Shown here: positions 1 through 10,088 of the stretch, piece by piece
Numbering within the stretch: position 1 is the stretch's first letter
Layout of the letters: each line of letters opens with the position of its first letter
NCBI GenBank assembly: GCA_947625575.1
Contig: CANQOV010000008.1
Coordinates: forward strand, 1-38,091
Direction of reading: 5' to 3'
From: an uncultured Bacilli bacterium
GTDB taxonomy: Bacteria > Bacillota_I > Bacilli_A > RF39 > UBA660
DNA length: 38,091 nt
Made by a program: the position numbers and the translations under genes
The notes under the pieces: model-generated
Told to the model about the DNA's origin: nothing
Seen by the model: the letters and a program-made list of their open reading frames with translations, nothing else
The model's database searches: none

Positions 1-1
1 T

Positions 2-241
2 GAAGTTGATCAAGAAAAGTTAAGACTAGCAATGATAGATGAGATAGAGAAAAGAAGCTATAATGAGGGACATGATAGCGGATATAGTCAAGGCATGGAA
101 AAAGGGCTTTCTCAAGGCCTTAGCCAATTAAAACAAGAAAAACTAGAAATAGCTAAAAATCTTTTAAAAACAGGTATGGATATAGAAAATGTAAGCGAAA
201 TAACATCATTAAGTATTGAAGAAATAAAATCTATAAAATAA
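2..241 (+). CDS. C-terminal fragment of Rpn-family / PD-(D/E)XK nuclease-like putative transposase (open at left edge)
   Basis: Frame is open to the window edge (EVDQEKLRLAMIDEIEKRSYNEGHDSGYSQGMEKGLSQGLSQLKQEKLEIAKNLLKTGMDIENVSEITSLSIEEIKSIK). The G-x-x-x-G repeat tail and 'AKNLLKTGMDIENVSEITSLSIEEI' are typical of Rpn-family C-termini. Confidence 0.65.
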   Translation, partial: EVDQEKLRLAMIDEIEKRSYNEGHDSGYSQGMEKGLSQGLSQLKQEKLEIAKNLLKTGMDIENVSEITSLSIEEIKSIK

Positions 242-392
242 AGTTTTATGCAACTAAAACTTTGTATGCTATTCTCTTTTTACCTAAATTTACCTAAAAA
301 ACTATAGAAAAATGTTGTATTTTTGAAAAAACTGCTGTATAATTTAAAAAGCAGTGAAAAATAAGCTAAAATAAAAATAAAGGAGTGATAAT

Positions 393-575
393 ATGGCAGT
401 CCCAGCAAGAAAAGTTTCTAAAACAAGAGGAGCAACACGTCGTGCACATATGGCATTAAGTGCAAAAGCAACTACTAAATGTCCAAAATGTGGTGCTGTT
501 ATAAAATCTCATCGTGTATGTAAAAATTGCGGTGAATACAAAGGTACAAAAGTAATAAGTAAAGAAGAAGAGTAA
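393..575 (+). CDS. rpmF: 50S ribosomal protein L32
   Basis: MAVPARKVSKTRGATRRAHMAL...CPKCG...CKNCGEYKG; zinc-ribbon L32; RBS aaaggag upstream. Confidence 0.97.
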   Translation: MAVPARKVSKTRGATRRAHMALSAKATTKCPKCGAVIKSHRVCKNCGEYKGTKVISKEEE

Positions 576-608
576 TTACTAGCAAAAAATAAATAATTAT
601 AAAAACAA

Positions 609-640
609 AAAGTTGTTAGAAATAACATCTTTTTCTTTTA
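609..640 (+). terminator. Putative rho-independent terminator after rpmF
   Basis: AAGTTGTTA-gaaa-TAACATCTTTTT, near-perfect stem followed by T-rich tail. Confidence 0.55.
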
Positions 641-697
641 CTTTTTTTAAAGACAAGAGTATAATAAAAAATAGTTAATAACTAATTAGGTGGTTTT

Positions 698-1183
698 ATG
701 GATTATATATATGTTGGACGAATTATTACAACTCACGGTTTAAAAGGAGAATTAAAAATAAGATCGAGCTTTACTTATAAACAACAAGTATTTAAAGTAA
801 ATAATACACTCTACATCGGTAAAGAAAAAACTTCTCATAAAATATTAAATTATCGACCTCACCAAGATTACGATATGGTTTTACTAAAAGACATTTCTGA
901 TATTGATACTGCTATAAGATATAAAAACGAGCCAGTATATATTGATAAAAACCTAATAAAATTACCAGAAAACGAATATTTAGATAGTGACTTAATTGGT
1001 TTAAGAGCCTATTATAACGATAAAGAAATAGGAACTATTAAAAACATAGTTAACACTGGAGGAAATAACAATTTATTTTTAATAGATAAAAATAAATATA
1101 TTCCTAAACAACCAAATTTTATAAAAGAAATAGATTTAAATAAAAAAGAAATACATTTTAAAAACATTGAGGGATTATTATGA
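698..1183 (+). CDS. rimM: Ribosome maturation factor RimM
   Basis: YVGRIITTHGLKGELKI N-terminal motif; directly upstream of trmD with 4-nt overlap. Confidence 0.95.
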   Translation: MDYIYVGRIITTHGLKGELKIRSSFTYKQQVFKVNNTLYIGKEKTSHKILNYRPHQDYDMVLLKDISDIDTAIRYKNEPVYIDKNLIKLPENEYLDSDLIGLRAYYNDKEIGTIKNIVNTGGNNNLFLIDKNKYIPKQPNFIKEIDLNKKEIHFKNIEGLL

Positions 1184-1842
1184 GAATAGATATATTAACA
1201 TTATTTGAAGATATGTTTACTGGATTTTTGAACGAATCAATTATAAAACGTGCTATCGACAAAAAATTAGTAGAAGTAAACATTATTAATTTTAGAAAAT
1301 ATTCTTCTGATCCTCATCAAAAAGTAGATGATACCCCTTATGGTGGAGGAGCAGGCATGGTTTTGATGATTGAGCCAATTTATAATGCCATAATGGATTT
1401 GAAAAAAGAAGATACTAAAATAATATTACTGACACCAGACGGCAAAACATATAACCAAAATATGGCAAAAGATTTTACCAAATATAAACATTTAATAATT
1501 ATCTGTGGACATTATGAAGGTTTTGATGATAGAATAAGGTCATTAGTAGATTTTGAAGTTTCTATTGGCGATTACATCTTAACTGGTGGCGAGATCCCCG
1601 CTATGGCAGTAAGTGATTCAATAATAAGATTAATAGACGGCGTAATAAACAAAGAATCACTAAAAGATGAATCATTTAATAACAATCTTTTAGACTATCC
1701 AACCTACACAAAACCTAGACAATTTAAAGGTATGGAAGTCCCTGAAGTACTATTAAGTGGCAATCATCAGCAAATAGAAGAATATCGAAGACAAGAACAA
1801 TTAAAAAAAACATCACAAAAAAGAAAAGATTTGTTAAATTGA
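1180..1842 (+). CDS. trmD: tRNA (guanine-N1)-methyltransferase
   Basis: MRIDILTLFEDMF; DDTPYGGGAGMVL; ICGHYEGFDDR; SIGDYILTGGE motifs. Confidence 0.98.
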   Translation: MRIDILTLFEDMFTGFLNESIIKRAIDKKLVEVNIINFRKYSSDPHQKVDDTPYGGGAGMVLMIEPIYNAIMDLKKEDTKIILLTPDGKTYNQNMAKDFTKYKHLIIICGHYEGFDDRIRSLVDFEVSIGDYILTGGEIPAMAVSDSIIRLIDGVINKESLKDESFNNNLLDYPTYTKPRQFKGMEVPEVLLSGNHQQIEEYRRQEQLKKTSQKRKDLLN

Positions 1843-1851
1843 GGTGGTTAT

Positions 1852-2307
1852 ATGGCTGTATCTAAACGTTTTATAGTAAAAAAAGAAGCAAACAATGATG
1901 TAATATCATACTTTGAATATGATAAGTTAAAAGGATATAACGTTCATCCTAAAAAAAATGTTAGTTTTGAAAACATGATTAATGTTAATGAAATGGTTAT
2001 AATAAATCCAAGTTTAATTACCAAATTAGTAGGCAAAAAATGTTCTAGATCTTTAGAAAAAATTATCAAAGACATGAGCTTATTATATGACGATGATGAC
2101 GATACTGATTCAGGTATTTCCTTGGTATTAGATGAATTGGAAAGATTTCGCACTATTCTTATGAATAGATATAGAGAATATATGAAAAAAGAAGAATATA
2201 ACTTATATTTAAAGAAATTAGAAATTATTAAAAAAGAACTTGAATTAAAACAACAAGTCTTATTAGAACGTGAATATTTTGAGCAAGACACTCATAAGTC
2301 AAGATAA
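1852..2307 (+). CDS. Hypothetical protein with acidic run and C-terminal coiled coil
   Basis: Intact ORF with RBS (gaggtgg); DDDDDTDSG run then Lys/Glu/Leu-rich helix; no family recognised. Confidence 0.8.
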   Translation: MAVSKRFIVKKEANNDVISYFEYDKLKGYNVHPKKNVSFENMINVNEMVIINPSLITKLVGKKCSRSLEKIIKDMSLLYDDDDDTDSGISLVLDELERFRTILMNRYREYMKKEEYNLYLKKLEIIKKELELKQQVLLEREYFEQDTHKSR

Positions 2308-2320
2308 GATTATTTTTAGC

Positions 2321-2340
2321 TAAAAGTGTAGCACTTTTTA
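2321..2340 (+). terminator. Short hairpin terminator before murG
   Basis: AAAAGTG-tag-CACTTTTT. Confidence 0.5.
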
Positions 2341-2347
2341 AAAGATG

Positions 2348-2356
2348 TGATATAAT
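2348..2356 (+). promoter_or_regulatory. Extended -10 promoter element (TGATATAAT) upstream of murG
   Basis: TGnTATAAT consensus 19 bp before the murG start. Confidence 0.55.
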
Positions 2357-2374
2357 GAAGTAGGATGTGATTGT

Positions 2375-3445
2375 ATGAAATACCTAATTAGTGCTGGAGG
2401 TACTGGAGGGCATATTTATCCTGCTATATCCATAATAAATACTATTAGAAAAAATGATAAATCTCATGAAATACTATTTATAGGTACGACTACAAGGATG
2501 GAAAAAGACATAATTCCCCAATTAGGAATAAAATACATAGGATTAGATATTATAGGACTAAGTAAAAACCCTCTAAAATTGGTAGAAGCTCTATACTACA
2601 ATTTAAAAAGTTATAAAAAAAGTTTAAAAATAATAAAAGATTTTAATCCCGATATTACTATTGGTGTTGGAGGATATGTGACAGCTCCAGTATGTTTAGC
2701 ATCTCATAAACTAAACGTACCAATCTTGCTTCATGAGCAAAACTCTATTCCTGGCAAAGCCAATAAAATGTTATCAAAATATGCAACAGTTGTTTGTCTA
2801 TCCATGGAAAATAGCAAAAAATATTTTTCAACTAACAACTGTGTCTACACAGGTAACCCAAGGGGAGAAGAAATATTAACTTATCCTAAGGCCAATAAAA
2901 AAGATTATGGTTTAAATGAAAATAAAAAATTAGTATTAATAACCACTGGCTCTCTAGGAGCAGAAACAGTAAATGAAAAAATTAAAGAAATGCTAAAGAA
3001 TTTTAACGAAACATCATATGAAATACTATTTGTAACAGGCAAAAAAACTTATGAATATTTTAAAGATTGTACTAAAAAAGGTGTCAAAGTTGTTGATTAT
3101 CTTGAAGATATGCCTAAAGTATTAAAAATAACTGATTTAATAGTTTCAAGGGCAGGAGCTACCACCATTTCTGAGATAACCTCACTTGGTATACCATCAA
3201 TTTTAATACCATCTCCATACGTAGCTAATAATCATCAATACGTCAATGCCAAGGATTTAGAAGATCATAATGCCTGTGTTTTAATAGAAGAAAATCACCT
3301 AGATCCCAACGAATTATTAAAAGAAATAAATAATATTTTAAACGACAAAGAAAAATATGATAAATTGAAAAAAGGTGCACAAAAATTAGGTGTTTCTAAC
3401 AGTGCTACAAGAATTTATCAAGAAATTTTAAAAATTGTTAAGTAG
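2375..3445 (+). CDS. murG: UDP-N-acetylglucosamine--LPS N-acetylglucosamine transferase
   Basis: ISAGGTGGHIYPA; GVGGYVTAPV; HEQNSIPGKANK; SRAGATTISEI motifs. Confidence 0.97.
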   Translation: MKYLISAGGTGGHIYPAISIINTIRKNDKSHEILFIGTTTRMEKDIIPQLGIKYIGLDIIGLSKNPLKLVEALYYNLKSYKKSLKIIKDFNPDITIGVGGYVTAPVCLASHKLNVPILLHEQNSIPGKANKMLSKYATVVCLSMENSKKYFSTNNCVYTGNPRGEEILTYPKANKKDYGLNENKKLVLITTGSLGAETVNEKIKEMLKNFNETSYEILFVTGKKTYEYFKDCTKKGVKVVDYLEDMPKVLKITDLIVSRAGATTISEITSLGIPSILIPSPYVANNHQYVNAKDLEDHNACVLIEENHLDPNELLKEINNILNDKEKYDKLKKGAQKLGVSNSATRIYQEILKIVK

Positions 3446-3453
3446 GAGACTGT

Positions 3454-4356
3454 ATGAAAAACGTAAATGAATTTTTAAACAAACAAGAAATTACCTATCA
3501 AGAAAACGTATCGTTTAAACGCCTTACAACTTATCGCTGTGGAGGAAAAGCAAAATATGTAGTTTTTCCTGATAGTGTTACTAAATTAAAAAGTTTATTA
3601 AAATATTTAAAAGATAATAATATAAAATATAAAGTCTTTGGAAATGGCTCTAATATTTTAGCTAGTGAAAAAGACTATGACGGTGTTATCATTAAGCTAA
3701 CTAAATTTAACAAATACACTATTGATAATGATGTAGTAACAGCACAAGCTGGAGTTAATCTATCACTTTTAGCTAACGAATTATCCAAAAACTGTTACAG
3801 TGGACTAGAATTTGCTTGTGGTATACCCGGGACAGTAGGAGGAGCTATCTACATGAACGCGGGTGCTTACTTAAAAGACATTGCTTCCCTAGTAATAGAT
3901 GTAACATTGTTAGATGAAAATCTAAATGTGCTAGTGCTAAAAAAAGAAGATTTAAATTTTTCTTATCGAAGCTCACTATTGCAAAGTAAAAATTATATTT
4001 GCCTAGAAGCTAGACTAAAACTTGAAAAACAAGAAAACAATGAACAAATATTAACCGTAGTATCTAATAGATTAAAGCGTAGATTATCAACCCAACCACT
4101 AGATTATCCCTCTGCAGGATCTGTATTTAGAAATCCCGAAGATGATTTTGCGGGTAGGTTAGTAGAAGAGTGTAATCTAAAAGGAAAAATTATCGGGGGT
4201 GCTATGATAAGCGATAAACATGCTAATTTCATAATTAACAAAGATAATGCTAAAGCAACTGATATTAAACAACTAATGGATTTAGCCCAAGAAGAAGTAT
4301 ATAAAAAGTTTAATGTAAAATTAAGAATAGAACAAGAATTATTCAATTGGGAGTAA
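3454..4356 (+). CDS. murB: UDP-N-acetylenolpyruvoylglucosamine reductase
   Basis: FKRLTTYRCGGKAKYVVFP; GNGSNILASE; GIPGTVGGAIYMNAGAY; PSAGSVFRNP. Confidence 0.97.
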   Translation: MKNVNEFLNKQEITYQENVSFKRLTTYRCGGKAKYVVFPDSVTKLKSLLKYLKDNNIKYKVFGNGSNILASEKDYDGVIIKLTKFNKYTIDNDVVTAQAGVNLSLLANELSKNCYSGLEFACGIPGTVGGAIYMNAGAYLKDIASLVIDVTLLDENLNVLVLKKEDLNFSYRSSLLQSKNYICLEARLKLEKQENNEQILTVVSNRLKRRLSTQPLDYPSAGSVFRNPEDDFAGRLVEECNLKGKIIGGAMISDKHANFIINKDNAKATDIKQLMDLAQEEVYKKFNVKLRIEQELFNWE

Positions 4357-4359
4357 AAA

Positions 4360-5028
4360 ATGAAAAAAAGAAGATTATCAAAAAAGGGGAAAATATTATT
4401 TTTAACTATTATCTTTATAATTATAATAGTCTTTAGTTATCTATATTTTATTGATCACTCTATCAAAGGAATATTTATAGAAAATAATAATATAGTAAGT
4501 GATGACGAAATAATAAAACAAGCCTCATTGGAAGATTATCCCAATTTCTACTTAACAACAAGTTATAGCATAAAAAAGAAATTATTAAAAAATCCTTATA
4601 TCAAAGATGTCAAAATAACTAAAAAATTTTATCATGAAATCCATATTTTTATCGAAGAACATAAACCTTTATTTATAAATCAAGAAACAAATAAAATAAT
4701 ATTAGAAAATGGACAATCTATTACTAATGACGATAAATTATCACTTCCAGTATTAATAAATCATGTTGAACAAGAAGAATATGCTAATTTCATAAATAAA
4801 ATAAGTAGAATTGATAATTTAATAATAAACAAAATATCTGAAATAAAATATGATCCCACCACTTTAGATGAAGATCGTTTCTTACTATATATGAACGATC
4901 AAAATTATGTTTATATAACTTTAACAAAAATAGAATTATTAAACAAATATGATGAAGCAGTGACTAAATTAAATGGTAAAAAAGGAATATTATATTTAGA
5001 TTCAGGAAATTATTTTGAAATAAAATAG
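4360..5028 (+). CDS. divIB: Cell division protein FtsQ/DivIB-like (TM + POTRA)
   Basis: Single N-terminal TM, then 'IKGIFIENNNIVSDDEII...NPYIKDVKITKKFYHEIHIFIEEHKPLF' POTRA-like pattern; follows murB. Confidence 0.85.
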   Translation: MKKRRLSKKGKILFLTIIFIIIIVFSYLYFIDHSIKGIFIENNNIVSDDEIIKQASLEDYPNFYLTTSYSIKKKLLKNPYIKDVKITKKFYHEIHIFIEEHKPLFINQETNKIILENGQSITNDDKLSLPVLINHVEQEEYANFINKISRIDNLIINKISEIKYDPTTLDEDRFLLYMNDQNYVYITLTKIELLNKYDEAVTKLNGKKGILYLDSGNYFEIK

Positions 5029-5037
5029 GTAAAAATA

Positions 5038-5066
5038 TTGAAATCAAAGTAAAAAAGTAGTATAAT
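5038..5066 (+). promoter_or_regulatory. Sigma70-type promoter for tRNA-Arg
   Basis: TTGAAA-N17-TATAAT, 28 bp before the mature tRNA 5' end. Confidence 0.8.
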
Positions 5067-5094
5067 CTACAAGTGTAATCAATATTTTTATTCT

Positions 5095-5171
5095 GTGCCC
5101 GTAGATCAATTGGATAGATCGTTTGGCTACGGACCAAAAGGTTGAGGGTTCAAATCCTTCCGGGCACGCCA
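5095..5171 (+). tRNA. tRNA-Arg(ACG)
   Basis: Cloverleaf: acceptor GTGCCCG/CGGGCAC, anticodon stem TTTGG/CCAAA with loop CTACGGA (anticodon ACG), T-arm GAGGG TTCAAAT CCTTC, encoded CCA. Confidence 0.95.
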
Positions 5172-5182
5172 AATGTTAAATA

Positions 5183-5216
5183 AAGTAACTTTATATTTTA
5201 GAAGTTACTTTTTTTG
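5183..5216 (+). terminator. Rho-independent terminator after tRNA-Arg
   Basis: AAGTAACTT-tatattttag-AAGTTACTTTTTTTG. Confidence 0.85.
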
Positions 5217-5358
5217 TTATTATATAAAAAAACTAAATCAAAAAACTATGTAATATTTAAGGTATACTTATAAAGTTTATCAAAACCCTATCAAGTTAAA
5301 TAATTTTTATCCAAAGTATAAATAATTTTATAATGCTCACAATAATAATGGTGATAAT

Positions 5359-6799
5359 ATGAGTATCTGGTCAATTGATGAAAAAAAACATCTTCCTCAA
5401 GAATTAACAAAAGATGAAACATTTAATACCCTAATAATTGGAGGAGGACTAACTGGTATGACTACCGCCTATTACTTAAAAGATAGTGAAAAAATATGCC
5501 TAATAGATTCTGGATTAATAGGACATGGAACAACTTTAAATACCACAGCTAAAATAACTTACTTTCAACAAAGAATCTATACTAAAATAGCAAAAATATC
5601 TAACCAAGAAAATGCTTCTTTATATCTAAAAAGTCAAAAAGAAGCAATCAATAGTCTAAAACAAATTATTGAAACTGAAAAAATAGATTGTGACTTAAAA
5701 AAAACTTTCTCATACGTCTTTGCTAACAGCAAAAAAGAAATAAAGCCTTTAGAAAAAGAAGTTGCCTTTTTAAAATCACAAAACATAAAAGTAGAAAATC
5801 TTCCTTTACCAAATAAAACCAAATCATATAGATCATATTGTATTTCTGATACTTATACTTTTAATCCAATAAAGCATATATGACATCATCAAAAAAACTG
5901 TTTCTATCTATGAAAACAGTCCCATAATTGATATCAAAAAAGAAAATGATTACTATCTATGTTCCACCAATAAAGCTACAATTAAATGTAAAAATGTTAT
6001 TTTAGCCTGTCATTATCCATTTTTTATATATCCTTATTTACTTCCTATACGCTGTTCAATTGAGAAATCTTACATCATCATAAGCAAAGTAAAAAAATAT
6101 TCTTCCTACACAGCAATCTCATCAAACAATCCTACCTATTCAATAAGATATTACCAAGATAAAAACGACATATATCAAATCTCTTTAGGACAATCTCATA
6201 ACACGGTCATTAAACAAAATGATAAAAAACATTTTAAAAAAGTTCAGAAAATGTTTAAATTAAAGAAAAAAGACATCAAAGAAAAATATACTAATACAGA
6301 CATAATGACCATTGATCATTTGCCTTACATCGGTAAAATAAAAGAAAATCTCTACCTAGCAACAGGCTATAACACCTGGGGTATAACCAACAGCATAATT
6401 GCAGCTAAAATAATATCAGATTTACTAGTTAACAAAGAAAATGAGTATGCCAAACTATTTAATCCTTTAAGAAAAAGCTTAGCATTTTTCTCCAAAATCC
6501 CATATTACATCTTATGTCAGACTAAATCCTTTCTAGGCCCAAAATTGAATCGAAGAAAATCTTGGTACAAAAACAATCTAAAAATAGAAAATAAACAAGG
6601 GCATAACATAGCTATTTACATCGATGAGAAAAATCATAAACACACTGTATACACAACCTGTCCTCATCTAGGTTGTACCTTAATATTTAACGAAGAAGAA
6701 AAAACTTGGGATTGTCCTTGCCACAGTTCAAGATTTGATATTGATGGCAAATGTATCAAAGGTCCAAGTCTTAAAGATATAACTTATCATGAAAAATAA
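5359..6799 (+). pseudogene. FAD-dependent oxidoreductase with C-terminal Rieske [2Fe-2S] domain (YhfW-like), frameshifted
   Basis: Frame 1 (5359-5883) has an FAD GGGLTG motif. Frame 2 is open from 5882 through 6799 (DIIKKTVSIYENSPIIDIKK...) and ends in a Rieske domain CPHLGC...CPCHSSRF. Both halves read as one protein apart from the frameshift at an ATATAT run (5876-5881). Confidence 0.8.
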
Positions 6800-6936
6800 A
6801 TAACAAATATTTTACAAAAAATTAAAAATATTGTAACATAAAAATGTATATACTTTATAGAACAAAAAATCTTTAGCATATTCTAAGACTAAAAGTGTTA
6901 AAATATAAAAGAAGTCTAAATTTCTAATAAGATTTT

Positions 6937-7188
6937 TTAATAATATGGATAATAAGGTCCATATTGATATGGTCTATATGGATAAGGTCTTACTCCTCCA
7001 GTAAGAAGTGGTGCAGATAAAAATCCGAGGGCAAATGGTAAAACGAATCCTCCTCCAAATCTGTTTGGTTGAGGTCTAGCTCCCGGTCTATTTGGATATG
7101 GTCTTACTTGACGACTGCTCTCATTTCTTGTAAAAGAAGGATATATAGACTGACTATAAGGTGAAACATAAGTATAATTTTGTTGCAT
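6937..7188 (-). CDS. Small Pro/Tyr/Arg-rich protein with central hydrophobic segment
   Basis: Good RBS (GAAAGGAG); VRPYPNRPG...FVLPFALGFLSAPLL...VRPYPYRPYQYGPYYPYY. Confidence 0.75.
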   Translation of the reverse strand: MQQNYTYVSPYSQSIYPSFTRNESSRQVRPYPNRPGARPQPNRFGGGFVLPFALGFLSAPLLTGGVRPYPYRPYQYGPYYPYY

Positions 7189-7242
7189 AACTATTACTCC
7201 TTTCTATAATAGTGTATGTAAAATAAATAAGAGGGTGATAAC

Positions 7243-8346
7243 ATGGAAAAAATAAAAAAATTAGCACAAACGATAGTAAACTATTCAATCAATGTCCAAG
7301 AAAATGAAAATGTTTTAATAACTTGTGATGATCTTGTAGCAAAACCACTAATAAAAGAATTAATAAAAGCTATAAAACTTCGTAAAGGTAATCCATTTGT
7401 TAATATAACCGATCAACAAATAGAGAACTTATTATATGACGCTACAACACCAAAAAGAATAGAAACTTTAAAAGATATTGATATGGAAACAATAAAACAC
7501 TATGATAGTTTTATAAGACTTCATTGTAGCATTAATGACTATGAAACAAAAGATGTAAATAAAGACATCATAAATAACATTAACAAAGCCAAAGAAAAAT
7601 CACATGATATCATGATTAATCAAAGAAAATGGGTCCTTTTAAATTACCCAACTAACTTAGATGCTTATAAAGCTAAAATGAGTAGTGATAAATACTTTGA
7701 TTATGCAATGGATACTATGTGTTATGACTATGCCAAAATGGAAGAAGATCTAACACCTCTAAAACAATTAATGGAAAAAACAGACAAAGTAAGATTGACT
7801 GCCTCAAATACAGATATAACTTTTAGTATTAAAAACATGCCAATAATTCCTTGCTGTGGAACAATGAATATTCCAGATGGTGAAATCTACTGTGCTCCAG
7901 TAAAAAATTCTGTAAACGGAACAATAACTTATAACACTCCGTCGACTTATCGTGGTAATGTCTACAATGGAGTTAGTCTAACATTTAAAAATGGTAAAAT
8001 TATTGAAGCAAAATGTGATAACGAACAACAAAATGCTAAATTAAATGAAATATTTAATAGTGATACTGGTGCAAGATATATTGGAGAGTTCTCTTTAGGG
8101 CTAAATCCATTAATAACCAAACCAATGAACGATATATTATATGATGAAAAAATAATTGGTAGTATTCACTTTACACCCGGCTCAGCCTATAAAGATAGTT
8201 ATAATGGTAATGATTCAATAATTCATTGGGACATGGTTTTAATCCAAACCAAAGAATATGGTGGAGGAGATATCTATTTTGATGATGTCTTAATAAGACA
8301 TAATGGTATCTTTGTTTTAGAAGAATTAAAAAAGTTAAACAAATAA
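7243..8346 (+). CDS. M29-family aminopeptidase (AmpS/AmpT-like)
   Basis: IPDGEIYCAP; GSIHFTPGSAYKDSYNGNDSIIHWDMVL C-terminal pattern; RBS gagggtg. Confidence 0.9.
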   Translation: MEKIKKLAQTIVNYSINVQENENVLITCDDLVAKPLIKELIKAIKLRKGNPFVNITDQQIENLLYDATTPKRIETLKDIDMETIKHYDSFIRLHCSINDYETKDVNKDIINNINKAKEKSHDIMINQRKWVLLNYPTNLDAYKAKMSSDKYFDYAMDTMCYDYAKMEEDLTPLKQLMEKTDKVRLTASNTDITFSIKNMPIIPCCGTMNIPDGEIYCAPVKNSVNGTITYNTPSTYRGNVYNGVSLTFKNGKIIEAKCDNEQQNAKLNEIFNSDTGARYIGEFSLGLNPLITKPMNDILYDEKIIGSIHFTPGSAYKDSYNGNDSIIHWDMVLIQTKEYGGGDIYFDDVLIRHNGIFVLEELKKLNK

Positions 8347-8365
8347 AGCCTAGAGCTTTATTTTT
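8341..8365 (+). terminator. Terminator overlapping the aminopeptidase stop codon
   Basis: AAATAAAGC-ctaga-GCTTTATTTTT. Confidence 0.75.
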
Positions 8366-8378
8366 CTTTTTCCTACCC

Positions 8379-8407
8379 TTGACATATTCCTAATTTAAAA
8401 TTAAACT
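8379..8407 (+). promoter_or_regulatory. Promoter upstream of rny
   Basis: TTGACA-N17-TAAACT. Confidence 0.6.
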
Positions 8408-8452
8408 AGAATTAGGTTAGAAATAATCTAAAAAAAGAAATGGAGGAATAAT

Positions 8453-10006
8453 ATGAAAGACACATTATTCTCCATTATGTTGATCATAAGTGGAATTGTA
8501 ATTGGAGTAGTATTATTTTACATAATTAATCACTTTAGAGTAAAAAACACTACAAAAATAATTGAGAATATGCTAGAAAACGCCAAAAAAGACGGCGAAA
8601 AAGCTAAAAGAGATTTAATATTTGAAGCCAAAGAAGAGTCATATCGCTTAAAACAAGAGACAGAAAAAGAAATAAAAGATAAAAAAGCTGAAGCTAAAGA
8701 ATTAGAACAACGTCTTATCCAACGTGAACAAAACATGGATAAAAGAGATGAAAATTTCCAAAAAAGAGAACAGCTTTTAGAAGAAAGAGAAGAACATCTT
8801 CAACAAAAAATACTTAAAATTCAAAATGATCAAATAGAAATGGAGAATTTAAAAGAGCAACAAATACAACAATTATCTAAAATTAGTAATTTAAATAAAG
8901 AACAAGCTAAAAAAATGATTTTAGATAAAGTAGAAGAAAGTATCTCCCAAGAAATATCAGCATACATCAAAGATAAAGAAGATCAAGCAAAATTAGAATC
9001 TGACAAAAAAGCTAAAGATTTATTAATCTTATCAATGCAAAAATATGCATCAGAAGTAGTAAATGAACAAACTGTTTCTACTATAGCCTTGCCAAACAAT
9101 GAAATGAAAGGCCGAATAATAGGAAGAGAAGGTAGGAACATTCGTACCATTGAATCCATAACAGGAGTAGATTTAATAATTGATGATACACCAGAAGCCA
9201 TAGTTATCTCATCATTTGATCCATTAAGAAGAGAAATTGCCAAAATAACTATTGAAGCTTTAATAAAAGACGGCAGAATCCATCCAACAAGAATTGAAGA
9301 GCTTTATGATAAAACAGTTCGTGATATGAAAAATAAAATTTTAGAATATGGTAATAATGCCTTATTTGAACTAGGCCTTGCCAAAATGGACACTGCTTTA
9401 GTGGAGTTAGTAGGACGTTTACAATTTCGAACTAGCTATGGGCAAAATGCTCTATCACACTCTATCGAAGTAGCAAACCTTGCTGGTATAATGGCTGCAG
9501 AGCTAAATGAAAATGTAAACCTTGCCAAAAGAGCAGGACTATTACATGACATCGGTAAAGCAATAGATCATGAAATTGAGGGTAGCCATGTTGAAATTGG
9601 AGTAGAATTAGCTAAAAAATATCATGAAAACGATATTGTAGTAAATGCCATTGCTTCTCATCATCAAGATACTGAAGCTACATCAATAATTTCTATTTTA
9701 GTAGCTATCGCTGATACCTTATCAGCCTCACGTCCCGGTGCAAGAAGTGATTCTTTAGAAAGTTACATCAAACGTCTTGAACAACTTGAAGGTATGGCAA
9801 GTGATATAAAAGGAATCGATAAAGTTTATGCTCTTCAAGCAGGTAGGGAACTAAGAATCTTAGTAAAACCAGAAGAGATAGATGATTTAACAGCACACAA
9901 AATAGCTCGTGAAGTAAAAGAAAAAATAGAAAAAAATATGCAGTATCCTGGTACTATCAAAGTAACAGTTATTCGTGAAGCAAGATATCAAGAAGAAGCT
10001 AAATAA
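8453..10006 (+). CDS. rny: Ribonuclease Y
   Basis: N-terminal TM + coiled coil, KH domain ([17 protein letters not shown]), HD domain ([12 protein letters not shown]). Confidence 0.98.
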   Translation: MKDTLFSIMLIISGIVIGVVLFYIINHFRVKNTTKIIENMLENAKKDGEKAKRDLIFEAKEESYRLKQETEKEIKDKKAEAKELEQRLIQREQNMDKRDENFQKREQLLEEREEHLQQKILKIQNDQIEMENLKEQQIQQLSKISNLNKEQAKKMILDKVEESISQEISAYIKDKEDQAKLESDKKAKDLLILSMQKYASEVVNEQTVSTIALPNNEMKGRIIGREGRNIRTIESITGVDLIIDDTPEAIVISSFDPLRREIAKITIEALIKDGRIHPTRIEELYDKTVRDMKNKILEYGNNALFELGLAKMDTALVELVGRLQFRTSYGQNALSHSIEVANLAGIMAAELNENVNLAKRAGLLHDIGKAIDHEIEGSHVEIGVELAKKYHENDIVVNAIASHHQDTEATSIISILVAIADTLSASRPGARSDSLESYIKRLEQLEGMASDIKGIDKVYALQAGRELRILVKPEEIDDLTAHKIAREVKEKIEKNMQYPGTIKVTVIREARYQEEAK

Positions 10007-10011
10007 TAAAA

Positions 10012-10044
10012 CTGAAGTTTAACTTTAAAAACTTTAGTTTTTTT
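10012..10044 (+). terminator. Terminator after rny
   Basis: ACTGAAGTTT...AAACTTTAGTTTTTTT stem with one G-U pair. Confidence 0.65.
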
Positions 10045-10088
10045 ATACAATTTTTAATGTTATAATAAATATAAATGGAGGCAAAATT

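Noticed and set aside
1944-2291. Minus-strand ORFs listed opposite known genes (1944-2291, 4104-4346, 5634-5822, 8530-8736, 8983-9243, 12580-12780, 12732-12944, 15988-16248, 18229-18435, 19025-19276, 20943-21128, 24610-24951, 34699-34914, 35536-35751)
   Set aside because: All lie antisense to well-supported genes and have Ser/Phe/Leu/Ile-rich translations typical of reverse-complemented AT-rich coding sequence.
5876-5890. TGA at 5881 read as Trp (Mollicutes code 4) instead of a frameshift
   Set aside because: TGG encodes Trp in conserved genes here and TGA terminates trmD properly. Reading through in frame 1 gives no sensible protein, while frame 2 continues the homologous sequence.
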